Position numbers and translations under genes: made by a program. A stretch of DNA of 64,000 nucleotides, from contig CAJINV010000005.1 in NCBI GenBank assembly GCA_905178155.1, positions 2,730,054-2,794,053 of the forward strand. The letters are read 5' to 3'. The notes under the pieces were generated by a model, which was not told the origin of the DNA, searched no databases, and saw only the letters and a program-made list of their open reading frames with translations. The stretch is from Amoebophrya sp. A120. Lineage: Eukaryota; Sar; Dinophyceae; Syndiniales; Amoebophryaceae. Shown in pieces: positions 13,001 to 22,388 of this stretch; the stretch's first letter is position 1, and each line of letters begins with the position of its first letter.

Positions 13001-14918
13001 GGGCTACTTCAAGGAAAACCTAGCGACGTACCCCAGGCCGCCGAAGTACTTTATGACGCCCGTGTCCGTGTCGCGGTCCCGCGCCCCGCAATTTGACCAG
13101 TACGTCGTCAGACTGGCCGCTGCGGAACGGAATCTTCAGCACCTGTCCGTGTTTCTCTTCGAGCAGAACCTCCTCCGGTCGGAACCGACCGCGTTGCTCC
13201 CCGACTTTTTGCTCGGGTTCGCGTCGGTTGACAGTTCCACCTTGACGCCCCCCGAGGGCGCGAGGAATCCGCTGCATCGGGCCTACCACTTGGATCTCAG
13301 GCTACTGGAGGATCCGACGAGGCCGGCGAGCTTAGCGGTCGACGTGCGGGTGTGGGGGAGGAGTATTTTTGATGCTTCAACAACGTTGGAGGTCTTCTTC
13401 TTAATTATTTCACGAAGATGACGAGGCATCATTTTTGATTCCGCGGCTGCATCTTGTACATACAGTCCGCTACCGCTTCGCACGAAATCGAAAAGACATA
13501 AAACATTAAAACAGATATCCGTCCCGAAGCGCTACACGCGTCGGCCATGCTCGGGAGCGACATTGGCAACTACAACAATCCTTCAACCCGGTACCAATCG
13601 CCGCAAAAGTCGCTCAAATCCGTCTCCATCGCGCCACAGAGTCCGCAGAGCATGATCGCGCGCAGTCCGGATGTCATGATGCCAGCTGCAGGAGCCCAAC
13701 AGCTTCACGGACAACTCCAACCCCGCGCGAACGCGACTTTGGTACACCAGCAGCAGAACCACAACCAGCACGTCCAGCCACTGGACAATCACCACTACGA
13801 GAAAGAGTTCACTTTGAACCAAGACCTGAGCATCCAGCTGATGCGGGAGTTTAACCTCCGTGCCCAGGCGCTGAAGTCCGCGGGTGAGGAGATTGTGGAA
13901 TTGAGAAAGACCGTGCAGATTTTGCAGAACGAGAATGCGAAATTGAACACGCAGCTGGAGGAAGAACTGCAATTTAACGAGGAAGTAAAACTGAACCAAC
14001 CGCTGAACACCGAGCTTCTCGACTCGCTCTCCACCGCGGAATTAGCGCAGAAACTCCAGACCACCGTCGCAAAATATCGCGATGAGAAGCAAAAGGTCCA
14101 GGACCTGAAGCTGCGCATGGAGTCGGGGATGCGGGAAATCGTAAAGAACCGGGGGCTGGAGCGGAAGCTAGAGGAGCTGGAGAAGGCGCACTTGGAGCAG
14201 GCGACGCTGCTGCAGAAATACCAGAAGGACAACAAAAAGATCGGGTTGTACAAAGAAACGGTGAAAAGCCAGGAGAAGGTAATCGCGAAATTGGAGAAAG
14301 TTTTGGAAACGTCGTTGGAAGACCTGCACAAGGCGCAGCAGAATCAAATCGACTTGGAGAAGGCCCGGCACGAAAACGCGCAACTGAAGCTCGAATACCA
14401 AAACGTGCAAAAGAAAAACGCGAGCTCGGCCAGTTCACACCAGGAACTGGCGGAAATGAAGAAGCAGCTGCACGGTATGATACAGAGGAAGGAGATGTCT
14501 TTTTCTTCTTTAGAAAATAATGAATGAGCCTGACATGATCAATCCAATACCAATCATGGAAATTTCCAAGAAGAGTAGAACGAAATCAAAGTCTTCATTT
14601 CACACAAAAACATCAGATAAGCAACTCGAGTATGACAAATTGCGAGAAATTTGCGAGCAATTGGAGCGCGAGCAGCAGAGTGGGAGGTTCCGGCGGAACA
14701 ACGAGGACGAAAAACAGATGCTTCAGTACAAAATCAACCAGCTGGAAGCAAGGATACACGCGTCGGAGCAAGTCATACGGGACAATGGGAAAAAGACCTC
14801 GAAGGAACTGGCGACACTGAAATTGGAAATCGCGAAAAAGGACGCAAAGATAAAGGAATTAAATTCCAACTCGTCAGCCAGTGCGGGGGGAGCGGTCGGG
14901 GGAAGGGGCATGCGGTGA
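10034..14918 (+). CDS. C2-domain / coiled-coil protein, 8 exons
   Basis: Exons 10034-10156, 10310-11072, 11220-11388, 11546-12150, 12411-12714, 12959-13362, 13515-14474 and 14617-14918 sum to 3630 nt (1209 residues). All introns are GT-AG except the fourth, a family A introner. Residues 1-165 are a Lys/Glu coiled coil. About 168-270 look like a C2-type beta-sandwich (FFLDVSIDG...FLTVQLGDE). Two further beta-rich segments, about 430-550 and 655-790, may be degenerate C2 domains. Residues 810-1209 form a second long coiled coil, split by an intron but continuous in heptad character. C2 plus coiled coil suggests a membrane- or cytoskeleton-associated scaffold, perhaps ciliary, but nothing identifies a specific family. 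No calcium-binding aspartate cluster is obvious. Confidence 0.8.
12151..12405 (+). mobile_element. Introner, TIR family A, copy 1 (forward)
   Basis: Begins TATCAAATGTAAAAATG and ends CATTTTTACATTTGATA; the TIR is about 31 bp including the GTCTGGGTCTGG core. It is flanked by a perfect 5-bp duplication GCCAA (12146-12150, 12406-12410). Removing 12151-12410 gives GCG CCA AGC GGA in frame. A GT-AG alternative (donor GTAAAA 8 nt inside, acceptor ATAG) would also be in frame for this copy. Confidence 0.9.
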
Positions 14919-15693
14919 GAATGCGGTCGTGGGCTGCGCCGTTATGTGTTGGCGGGACACACAAAATTAGTGATCTTCATCGCTGGTACGTTGATTACGT
15001 TGCAAGTGCAAACAAACCAAAAATTTATTTAGAAACTAATTCTGTGCGACACGACGACTGTCGTGACAGTCACAGTGACTTTGTTTTACATTTCCTCGAC
15101 AAATTCGTATGCGAAGCGGAGAATAGTGACATGTGATCATGTATGTTATGGTCACACGCGAGTGGCTAAGGACTGTCGCTGATATGCGACGGATCAGGCT
15201 GACAAGAAAAAGCAGATGGCCGTAAAGACCGCGAAAGTCAATGTGGCGGATTTCCCCCGCATATATGATGTGATGTGCTGCATCATGATGTTCATGTATT
15301 CCAATTACTCAGTTTGATTTTGTGCGGTTCCTGTGAGGATCCGCTTTCGAGGTGCAGAAGGCAGAGAACAATGATCATACTTAACCTCATCGGGAAGTCA
15401 TTTACATTTTGAAAAAATTCATATTGCCTTTGCTTCCACGATCACTTCTGTTCCTTTTTCTTTTTGGTCCACGGGACTGTTTTAACTTCTGATTTTTTTG
15501 CTCTTTTACTTTTTGTAAGTACGGTACCTGACTCACTCTTTGTGTTATTTTTGTCGCTCGTTATTCATTCTTATTTCACATCCGATTAAAAAAGATCGTA
15601 TGCCTGCTATTCATTTAGATCTAGTGAAAAAAGTTCAGTTATTTTCGTCTGTATTTTCAGCCCACCTACCCCAACCGTTATTCTCCGCGAGAG
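14919..15693. other. Intergenic spacer
   Basis: About 775 bases. The second half (from ~15400) is strikingly T-rich, as expected for a 5' leader or promoter region ahead of ALG1. No gene or RNA recognised. Confidence 0.55.
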
Positions 15694-18511
15694 ATGTTCG
15701 CAAACCTGTTCGACCAACAGCTTCCCGAGTTTCTCTACGACGCGCCGCCGCTCCCAGTTTTCGTTGCCTGTGTCGTGTTGCTGATCACGGTACTACCAAC
15801 ACTGTGGCGAACTTTATTCTCTGGAGGCGATGGCACCCTCGACAATCAGGACCATGACAGGAGCTCGTCGTCCAATGCAAACGCAGAAAACAAGCAGAAT
15901 GGAAGACCACCAGCGGACTCATCATCATCTGTGGCTCCCACTCGAAAAACCACAGCTCCTGCAAAGAAATTCCGCGACGAGCGTGCCATCGTTGTCGTCA
16001 TCGGTGACGTTGGACGGTCTCCGCGAACCATGACACACGCAGTGGAGTTTGCGAGAAATAACGTCTACGTCTCGCTGATCGGCTACTACCCAAAAGGAAC
16101 GAAGAACAACGCTTTGCCGCAGGAACTCACGGATTTGGAAGACAAAATCGATTTTGTGCAGCTGCCGGCTTTTGTCTGTCCATTCCCGAAACTTCCCTAC
16201 ATTTTCTACCTCCTCTGGCGCGTGTTCCACGACCTGTGGCACTTCTGGTTCGCGCTGGGGAGCGTGTCCTTCACGACGTACTTCCGGAGAGCGCAGAAGA
16301 TCAGCTGGATTCTAATCCAAAATCCGCCCATGGTCCCGCAGTTGTTCGCTTGTAAATTGGTACAGATGTTTTTGAAGGTGATGACCCTTGCCTGTCTGAA
16401 GCGAAAGCAGAGCCGAACAAGGCGCTTTCCAACCATCGCAGTGGATTTCCACAATTTCGGCTTCACGATTCTGTCACTGAAACTCGGGGAGCGATCTCCG
16501 ATCACGAAAGTGTTGAAGTTCGCGGAGAAATTGCTAGCGAGGACCTGCGTCGACGTTGGCTTTACAGTAACACACGCGATGAAGGAGGAGCTGGTGAAGA
16601 ACTGGAATTTGAAAACCATCCCAATCGGCGTTTTACACGACCGGGCACGGCCGCCCACCGAGGTTTTGCGGGATGTTGTGCTGTTTTGGGACTCGTTGGC
16701 GGACCGCGGATTTTTGAAGGAATTACACTCGTGTATCAAGTGTAAAAGTGTCTGGGTCTGGAAGATTCTAAACTTGTGATGCTGTCTCAGGATTCGAAAA
16801 AATTTTGTATTGCGTGACCAGTAAGAGGAGTAGATTTTGTGCTCCGCGGAGATGGCATTTTTCATGCCGAATAGGCATTAGGAAGTGCTCTAAAAATCAG
16901 TGATGCTAGGCCATGCATGACAGGCATTATGGATCATGCAAAATATGCATGACAAATCTTGCAATCTCCCAGACCCAGACATTTTTACACTTGATATCGT
17001 GGAACAAAGAAAAGCTGAGGCAGTTCTTCGAGGAAACAGCGGACGAACAGGGAAAACTGCAGGGTTCGACGCCGATGAGCTCGCCAGGTAGTAGTTGCGA
17101 CCAGCGCGAGGACAATTCCGTCGGGGGAAGCCCCTGTCCGAGCAGTTCTGCTGAGGACGAAAATTTTCCGAAGAAGGGAGAGGCGGAGATCTCATCTCGC
17201 AGCAAAGCGACTCCGTCGTCGTTTTCAAAAAAGCAGTTTAATCTCTTCTTTAAATCACCACCTACAAGCGCAAGTCACAACTCCTCCTCTCCGTCTGACA
17301 TCAGTGCAGAAAATTGCATCACCCTCGGAGATACAACTCCACATTCCGCCATTCCAAAACCGCTGCAGATGCGGTTGACAAACCGAGACTGGGACCCGAT
17401 CTTGACGTCGCACTACGCCAAAGCGCGTAGGGAGTGCTGCAACGGCAAGAATGGTGGATCTTCGATATCTTCGACTTCTAGAAGCAGTGCTCCTTCATCA
17501 CCGCCGAAAAAAGTCCTTCATCTACGAGTTGGGTCGGTGGAGGAGCAGCGCAACCCTCCAGTACCAACGTCCGTCGGAATGTTCGGTGTCTCCTCACCCA
17601 TTATTTCCCCTTCACATTCTTCCGCCGCAACTTTTCTGGAAAACGACCCAGACACCGTGAAGGTCGTAAGCTCGACCAGCTGGACGGTGGATGAGGACTT
17701 CACGGACCTGTTTCACAGTCTCCCTGAGATCGCGAAACGGATGAAACCGAAGAAAAAGCTTGTGGTTTTCATCACGGGGCAGGGGGAACTCCGGGGGTTT
17801 TGGCAGAAACATTGGCAGGAGAAAAGGGAGATGGAGATTGGAAAGGACGACGCTACCGGAGTGGTTGTGAAGCTCAAAGACCGCATCCGCGTGCTGTTCC
17901 TTTTCCTCCCCTGGGCCGATTACCCGCAACTACTGCAAGCCTGCGACTACGGGCTCTGCATGCACCAGAGCTCCAGCGGGCTGGACTTACCGATGAAGGT
18001 ATCATTCTTTTTTTTCCGTTTTTGCACAAAGAAGAGCTCCGGGCCGGATTCTTTTCCGGGTGGAATTTGTTCCTCAGTACCAGCAGCCGTCTACTTCTTG
18101 CGAAAACACATACAGGTCGTCGACATGTTTGGTTTCGCGGAACTGCCCGTGGTGGCAAAAAACTTCCAAGCGCTGCCGGAACTCGTTGTGGATATTCCCT
18201 GAAAATTAACCATCCCCATCCAATTTGTCATGCAGAACATGGAGGAAAGTCTGTGTGTGTCATGCAAAAAGTGGATGGGGATCCTTAATTTTGATTTTCA
18301 GGGGATAGTGGACCATGTGAACGGATTTACCTTCACGACCAGCGACGAACTGCGCGACCATTTGGTCTACTTGACGAACAACCACGCAGACGAGCAGTTT
18401 GCAAAACTCGGGAGAATGCGGGTTGCGATCCACGAGTCTTTCCACTCCCCGGAGACAACATGGCCGGCGGTCTGGAAACGGGAGGTGCTTGCGCGGTACT
18501 ACAGCGGGTAG
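15694..18511 (+). CDS. ALG1: ALG1: GDP-Man:GlcNAc2-PP-dolichol beta-1,4-mannosyltransferase
   Basis: ALG1 adds the first mannose to GlcNAc2-PP-dolichol on the cytosolic face of the ER (N-glycan precursor synthesis). Exons 15694-16733, 17002-17998, 18116-18192 and 18313-18511 encode about 770 residues. A membrane anchor sits at residues ~20-42. Family signatures include VVVIGDVGRSPR near the start of the GT-B core, IQNPP, VDFHNFGFTIL, the Ser/Thr-Trp stretch VVSSTSWTVDEDF, and the nucleotide-sugar region HQSSSGLDLPMK followed by VDMFG and LPVVAKNF. The family is usually about 450-500 residues; the excess is an inserted Ser-rich region of some 250 residues between the N- and C-terminal lobes (nt ~17020-17640). 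Introns 1 and 3 are introners (families A and D); intron 2 is GT-AG. The start is the ATG just before the hydrophobic anchor. Confidence 0.93.
16734..16996 (+). mobile_element. Introner, TIR family A, copy 2 (forward)
   Basis: TIR variant TATCAAGTGTAAAAGTG at the left and ACACTTGATA at the right, with the shared GTCTGGGTCTGG core. Perfect target duplication TCGTG at 16729-16733 and 16997-17001. Excision of 16734-17001 turns CAC TCG TG/G AAC into a continuous frame. For this copy the nearest GT-AG alternative would create a stop codon at the junction, so the non-canonical reading is favoured. Confidence 0.9.
18193..18307. mobile_element. Introner, TIR family D (single copy here)
   Basis: A short (115 bp) element in ALG1: left end TATTCCCTGAAAATTAA, right end ATTTTCAGGGGATA, both continuing into a CATCCCCATCC/GGATGGGGAT stem. 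Perfect 5-bp duplication GTGGA at 18188-18192 and 18308-18312. Joining 18192 to 18313 gives ...ELVVDHVNGFTF, which matches the expected ALG1 C-terminal region (an ELV..NG block). This is independent support for the exact boundaries. Confidence 0.9.
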
Positions 18512-18977
18512 ATGAAATAATGAGAACGCTGTTGACGAAATTTCGTGAAGATGGTAGTCGATCATTTTGATACAGGCTTTCTTAAGTTTAAGTAACCGTA
18601 AGCCTTCCTCACACATAGAGACGAAAAAAACTCCTCACGCAGCACATTTTTGCACGTGCTGGTGCTGGTGCGTTTTCATTTATCATTTTCCCTTGCAGCT
18701 GCGCAATTGCATGCAAGTGCAGAATCTCGATATAATCAAACAAATGAATGCTCCGCATGTTTTGCTTCGAGTACAGCTGCTCATGCTTTGGTTTTCCCGT
18801 CTTTGACGTTGACGATGGAGCAGCATTTCTCTATGTCCAGTTCGAAATTGCCTTGTCGTTGTCGTTGTGACTTTGTTTCGTTTTTTTCGTGAAGATACAA
18901 CCGTATTTATCATTACATGTAAAACACCACTCCTTGAGCACAAAAAAAGTCTACTTTCGCCTCAATTGCTCCTAATC
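18512..18977. other. Intergenic spacer
   Basis: About 465 bases, AT-rich, between the ALG1 stop and the next start codon. No gene seen. Confidence 0.55.
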
Positions 18978-21746
18978 ATGCGTCGCCCTCGTGCCCGAAA
19001 AAAGGGGCGCATAGATCAACTACCGTGGCTGTCGATCATTGCAGGAGCAGCCGCACTGCAACTTCTTCACGCCCTTCCCAGTGCGGGGGCGATTCAAGTC
19101 AAGAAAACAGCAGCCAGCAAAAATGGTAATGGAGCAACAGCGGCGCACCAGTTGAAGAAGCATAAGATCTTCACGAGAGCAACCGCCAACGAGAGCCCCC
19201 ACGCTGCCCCAAACACACCCGTGCACGACAACCCCTACCCGGCCGTCCACGACCGGAATGAAGCGGACTTTGTCGAGGACACTGACATATCAAATGTAAA
19301 AATGTCTGGGTCTGGAAGGTTCTGACACTTGTCATGCACGTTTTGCATGAGCCCTGATGTCTGTGATGCATGCCCTAGCATCACAGATTTTTTGAGAGCT
19401 TCTTGATGCCTATTTCGCATGACAAATGCCCTCTCCACGTAGCAAAAATTACATTCCTTGTGGTACTCATGCAATACAGATTTTTCTGGAATCCAAATGC
19501 AGCATCACTAGTTGCATTCTTCCAGACCCAGACATTTTTACATTTGATACGACAAGGACGACGGCAGCTGGCAGGCCAACAACCGGTACGACACGCTGCG
19601 GCACAGCATCGCTATCAAATGTAAAAATGTCTGGGTCTGGAAGAATGCAACTTGTCATGCTGATTTTGGATTCTAAAAAAATCTGTATTGCATGGGCAGC
19701 AATAGGAGCCCAGTTTGTGCTACGCGGGGAGGGCATTTGTCATGCGGGATAGGCATCAGGAAGGCCTCTAAAAATATGTGATGCCAGATCATGCATTACA
19801 GACATCCTGAGTCATGTAAAATATGCATGACAAACCGGGGACGTTCTTATGCAGTCAGCTGGATGACTGTGACCTGGCTCGTACTGTGAACGCAGCTGGA
19901 TGACTGTGACCTGGCTCGTCTTCGATGGGCAGGCGGATGACTGTGACCTGTCTCGCCCATCAAGATCCCTAATCCGTAGCTCCTAGACGTTGCCTGGCCC
20001 GCGAGTGACCTGGTTATAAAGGGCTTCGTCGATCGATTGCGCCACTAGGGCCTTGTGTTCTGGCTACTCCGGATCGCAATCGATGGAGGGCGGGACCTGC
20101 ACCGGCGACAGGCGCTATCCAACCAACCAACCAACCAAACCTGGTAACCTTCCAGACCCAGACATTTTTACATCTGATAATCGCGCACGCCAAGGAACTC
20201 GCGGCCAAAGCCAAGGAAGATCTTCCGGGCTACACGCTCAGGTACGAAGAGTCGCAAAAGCATTTCGGGTCGTTTTCGGAGCGGAAAAAGAGTCTCGACG
20301 AGGAGGTGAAAGCGATCAAGGAGCTGGAAGACGCGGAGTTCGAAAAGCTCGTCGAGATCAAGAAGCAGAGCTACGAAGAGGAAATTCTGGTGAAGAAAAA
20401 GAAAAAGCTGCTCGAGCAGATGATCGAAAACCAGCGGAAGAGGGAGGCGGATTTTTTGAAACAGAAACAAGAGCTGGAACAAAAGTTGCAACAGGAAGAG
20501 AAGGACTTGCAAGCCCAAGTGGACAAAAGCTCGAAGGAATTGCAGCAGGCGGAGGACTATCAAATGCAAATATGTCTGGGTCTGGAAGGTTGCAACTTGT
20601 GACGCTGTCTCTGAATTCGAAAAAAATTCTGTATTGCATGACCAGCAACAGGGGTCCAGTCTGTGCTTCTACGCGGAGAGGCCATTTCTCATGCGGGAGA
20701 GGCATCAGGAAGCCCTCTAACAATCTGTGATGCTAGGTGATGCATTACAAGCATCATGGGACATACAAAATATGCATGACAAATGTGGCTTTCTTCCAGA
20801 CCCAGACATTTTTACATTTGATAAGGAGAATTTCGAGGAGGTTGAGAGAATGATCAAATCCTCGGACGAATACGACAAAACTTCGAAAAGCGTCGACGTG
20901 CTAGCGGCGAAACGGAAGGAGTTGGTGAAAAGGCAGGAAGATTTTGAACGGGAGTACAAACAAGTCGTCGAAAATCACGAAGCGGCGGAAAAAGATTACA
21001 AGTTCGCCAAGCAGAACGTCTTGGATACGAAAGAAACGGAAGAGGCGCTAAACGTACTTCTGTTCTGATGATGTTTTTTGTATTGTGATGCGTACTTACC
21101 CTTACGCTACTGGAACTACTTACACCAGCTACATATTTTTACATTGCCATCATGATGCTGATGGATCTTCGCAATACAAATCTTATCAGGCCGACCTGGA
21201 CGACGCCGCAGCCAAACTCTCCGAATACTCGACCAGCGATACCAACCCCTGGTCAGGTATGGAAGTGTCAGAATCGAAATTGGCAAAATCGAAAAACTTG
21301 TGATGCACAAAATCGATGTCAGTTGGAGCCTCAGTTTTTCAGTGGCGCATAACAAATTTCGGAAGCACCCAAACCCCGTCTGTCATGCTGTTTGGACAAA
21401 GAAGACTCCTCCTGTCATGCTGCTCTGGCAGCACATTGTATACTCCAAAACAGGCTTACAATCGGTCTCATTTGCCTGCCCCCCAATACAGGCCTTCGGT
21501 GTCGGTGTCCTACATTTTATGCATCACAAATTTTTGTTCGATTTTGTCGATTTCGCTTCTGACACTTCCATATCAGGCTTGATGGGCGGGGACGTGCAAG
21601 AGCCCGAAAAGGAGCCGAAAAACAGCTCTGGTCGCTTGTTTCACTTGAACCCAGCGGTGCTGATCTTGCTGTTGGCAGGTTTGATCGCGCTCAGCATGGT
21701 GTATGTGTCGGGTGCCAGCGTCTCAGTGCTGGTTTGGGGAAAGTAA
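18978..21746 (+). CDS. Membrane-anchored coiled-coil protein, 6 exons split by four introners
   Basis: Not recognised. Exons 18978-19287, 19555-19612, 20185-20557, 20829-21053, 21190-21256 and 21577-21746 sum to 1203 nt (400 residues). An N-terminal hydrophobic stretch (LSIIAGAAALQLLHALPSAG, residues ~18-37) after a basic start looks like a signal peptide or signal anchor. Residues ~125-310 are a strongly charged coiled coil (long Lys/Glu/Gln runs). The C-terminus carries a second hydrophobic helix (AVLILLLAGLIALSMVYV). Four of the five introns are introners (A reverse, A forward with a nested insertion, A forward, E); only 21054-21189 is an ordinary GT-AG intron. Exon 2 is just 58 nt, bounded on both sides by introners. 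A tethering role at an endomembrane is a guess from topology alone. Confidence 0.8.
19288..19549 (-). mobile_element. Introner, TIR family A, copy 3 (reverse)
   Basis: Same TIRs as copy 1, but the interior is the reverse complement of the forward copies (for example CATGCAATACAGATTTTTC near its right side). Flanking 5-mers TGACA (19283-19287) and CGACA (19550-19554) differ at one base. Removing 19288-19554 restores ...ACT GAC AAG GAC GAC. Confidence 0.88.
19613..20179 (+). mobile_element. Introner, TIR family A, copy 4 (forward, carrying a nested insertion)
   Basis: Perfect target duplication ATCGC (19608-19612, 20180-20184) and family A termini (right end CATCTGATA, one change). Its first ~225 bases match the other copies, but ~300 extra bases interrupt it between about 19840 and 20145. 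The insert contains a three-unit tandem repeat, a 10-bp inverted repeat (ATCGATTGCG/CGCAATCGAT) and a CCAA microsatellite. Frame is still restored on removal of 19613-20184. Confidence 0.88.
19857..19956 (+). repeat. Three-unit tandem repeat inside introner copy 4
   Basis: Three imperfect copies of a unit containing GGATGACTGTGACCTG and ending in (G/T)CTCG, at about 19857, 19894 and 19932. It lies within the extra DNA of the introner, is absent from the other six family A copies, and so probably arrived as a secondary insertion. Confidence 0.8.
20558..20823 (+). mobile_element. Introner, TIR family A, copy 5 (forward)
   Basis: Left end TATCAAATGCAAATATG (two changes, destroying the GTAAAA found in other copies), right end CATTTTTACATTTGATA. 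Flanking 5-mers AGGAC and AGGAG (one mismatch). The exon frame continues from GAC at 20557 to AAT at 20829. Because the inner GT is lost, a splice inside the left TIR is not available as GT-AG here. Confidence 0.88.
21258..21572. mobile_element. Introner, TIR family E, giving a canonical GT-AG intron
   Basis: Inverted termini of about 50 bp: TATGGAAGTGTCAGAA... and ...TTCTGACACTTCCATA. Perfect 5-bp duplication TCAGG (21253-21257, 21573-21577). Because the duplicated target ends in AGG and the element starts TAT, the junctions read TCAG|GTATGG and CATATCAG|G, so intron 21257-21576 is GT-AG. The frame is preserved (TGG TCA GGC TTG). Confidence 0.9.
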
Positions 21747-22388
21747 GGATCTGCCTGAAGTAGATCATTGGATTTTCATCTAAGAAGATGTCGAGGACAA
21801 AAAATCGAGTTTCGTTTTTTCCAAATCGATCTTCATTTCGTTTCTTCATCTTTTCCATTTTTGAGCCCGGGAGAGCATATTTAGAGGTCCTGGCTGCTTC
21901 AGAAAAAACAAATTGATCTGCAGTATTTCAGCTGGAACACGTTCATGAGGCTCTGTTCAAAGGTCCTAGGCGTTTGTCGTAGTGTTGTTCCGTAGTTTTC
22001 GCTGTCGTCTCCTCAGTTTTCTTTTCTTTTGTAGGGCATGTAACTGCGGTAACGCGAAGGTTGGCGATCTCCAAAGGCTCTCTGTGTCTGTGATCTTACT
22101 TTCGAATCTAAACAGAATTTGAAACCTGGAATTGCGACGAAAAACAAAGCTTGCAAATTTTTTGACTTCGACAGTGGCCGGTACATAAGAGCCCCGGGCG
22201 AGCCGCCCGGGCGCCTCCTTGTGAAGACCAGGAGCAAGCACGCACAAGATATTGATTCTTTTACGCAAGCGACGTCACGCTCACGTCAACTGCATTTTAC
22301 ATTCGCCTTCATCATTTACATTTGATTTGCATCATACGTTGTTGAGCGCTAAAACCTCCACCTCCCCCCTTGCTCTTCTACTACCCCG
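21747..22388. other. Intergenic spacer
   Basis: About 640 bases with pyrimidine-rich tracts and no supported gene. A small GC-rich palindrome (GCCCGGGCGAGCCGCCCGGGC) sits at about 22193-22213. Confidence 0.5.

Noticed and set aside
20115-20142. CCAA tetranucleotide run as a functional element
   Set aside because: Simple microsatellite within the nested insert of an introner; no further evidence.
19613-20179. A CRISPR-like array suggested by the three spaced repeats
   Set aside because: Only three imperfect units with unequal spacing, inside a eukaryotic introner; nothing else supports CRISPR.
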